NCBI GenBank assembly: GCA_964036045.1
Contig: OZ038380.1
Location: 183,978,185-184,042,184, forward strand
Direction of reading: 5' to 3'
Length of the DNA stretch: 64,000 nt
Source: Eutreptiella sp. 'Long Island Sound 2002'
Lineage: Eukaryota; Euglenozoa; Euglenophyceae; Eutreptiales; Eutreptiaceae
How positions within the stretch are numbered: position 1 is the stretch's first letter; every line of letters starts with the position of its first letter. Below are positions 63,112-64,000 of the stretch, piece after piece. The notes beneath the pieces are model-generated. The model was given only the letters and a program-made list of their open reading frames with translations, was not told the origin of the DNA and did not search any database. Made by a program: the position numbers and the translations under genes.

Positions 63112-63860
63112 CTGCTTCCATTAAATGCACAAGGGGCCTCAGGCTGTGCAAGAGCCTGATATGTGGATGATCATCACTGTGTGCTTATTTAGTTTGCTTT
63201 CGGTGAACATAGTCCGACAGCTACGAAGGTGAGTTCTCAGCAGGGTTATGTTACATTTTGGCACGAGGCCAAATTCATCTCTCTTGGGGACATTTGTTCT
63301 GGGCCAATGCGGAGGGTTTTGGGACGTTTTGGGAAGTTTTGCAAGATTCGCTTCAATGTGTGGAAATAAGCACCATTTTGAGGGTGGGGGAAGGGGCAAA
63401 AAGTGGCGGCACCGTGATCAGCATCCCCAAAATACCATCCCCAGCCCCAAATCACAGGCAACAAGCTGATCTTCACATACCATTGGAAAATGGAACCGCC
63501 AAATTCCACGGTTCCAGAAGTTGAAGTCTAAACACAATGCTGCGGCCGGGTAAAAATCAGGGCGTTCCGGGTGTACTCGCCGCAAAAATAGTGTGCGGTG
63601 TGCACGCGGCGCAAATACTCCCCCACAGTAGGCTGACCAATGCCACGAGGTAACGCATGGGCATAGCAAAACAGCGAGCATACAATCACCTCGAGAGAGG
63701 TTGCTAGATCAAGAGCAGGCACGCGCGCTATATAGCCCCCCTTTTAGGTATTCGCGCAGCATACCTCAATTTATGATATCGGATGTTTAACCCCCTTGTA
63801 CAAACACCATTTGGGCCAAAATTATCCGCCAATAAAGTTTTTGATTTAGACCCCTTCAGC
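63112..63860. other. No gene recognised
   Basis: Moderately AT-rich. It contains a copy (63425-63460) of the CCCCAAAATACCATCCCCAG segment found inside the element at 6042-6475. No protein-family features. Confidence 0.55.
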
Positions 63861-63869
63861 CTAGGTATT

Positions 63870-64000
63870 TGGTAAAACTGAGTACCAGACGAGGTAAAAC
63901 TGAGTAAAATGTGGTAAAACTGAGTAGATTTGAGGTAAAACTGAGTAAAAAATTTTTTTTAAAAATTTTTTTTTAAATTTTTTTTTTTTTTACTCAGTAA
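63870..64000. repeat. GGTAAAACTGAGTA tandem repeat with inverted terminal copy
   Basis: Four to five copies of GGTAAAACTGAGTA between 63871 and 63950, then A/T runs, then TTTTTTTACTCAGTAA, the reverse complement, at the window edge. The A/T runs could pair as a long hairpin. The structure is cut by the end of the window. Confidence 0.75.

Overview
The window is nuclear DNA of a eukaryote, most likely a unicellular alga or other protist. Signs of this are split genes with AG|GT donors and pyrimidine-rich AG acceptors, short interstitial TTAGGG/CCCTAA telomere-type tracts, an AGC kinase and a nucleolar rRNA-processing factor in pieces, and very dense repeats. I could not name the species. Runs of 8-20 G or C are unusually common. 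Several sit at or just inside the ends of short inverted-repeat elements. There are 200 N at 42724-42923.

Host genes recognised are all on the minus strand. (1) A PH-domain AGC/AKT-like protein kinase runs from 40826 down to 14833. Ten exons join in phase and give a complete PH domain, a complete kinase domain and an AGC C-terminal tail with turn and hydrophobic motifs. About 580 codons from the first in-frame Met are spread over 25 kb, because the introns are loaded with transposons, tandem repeats and a LINE fragment. (2) Two or three exons at 43237-45800 carry a segment resembling the N-terminal part of large NAD-dependent glutamate dehydrogenases. Their phase would also allow them to be the 5' part of gene 1. 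(3) An ESF1-like pre-rRNA processing gene runs from about 61643 (perhaps 63111) down to 52827, with five firm exons, an acidic middle and a NUC153-like C-terminus.

Layout: 1-14.8 kb has no gene I can name, but holds inverted-repeat elements, decayed coding fragments, hairpin tandem repeats and telomere-like motifs. 14.8-40.8 kb is the kinase gene. Its introns hold a LINE zinc-knuckle fragment (17.35-18.0 kb), three copies of a 1.16-kb unit tipped with telomere repeats (two tandem at 22.06-24.40 kb, one inverted at 32.45-33.61 kb), a 370-bp purine tract (27.3-27.6 kb) and a 2.5-kb DNA transposon with an Ulp1/C48-type protease ORF and a 10-bp target duplication (35.95-38.49 kb). 40.8-46 kb holds the GDH-like exons, the assembly gap and an inverted pair of repeats. 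46.1-52.8 kb is repeat-rich and without a recognisable gene. 52.8-63.1 kb is the ESF1-like gene, with duplicated 340-bp repeats and minisatellites in its introns. 63.1-64 kb is AT-rich and repetitive.

Exon and domain calls rest on my own reading of splice phase and motifs. No alignment or search was run.
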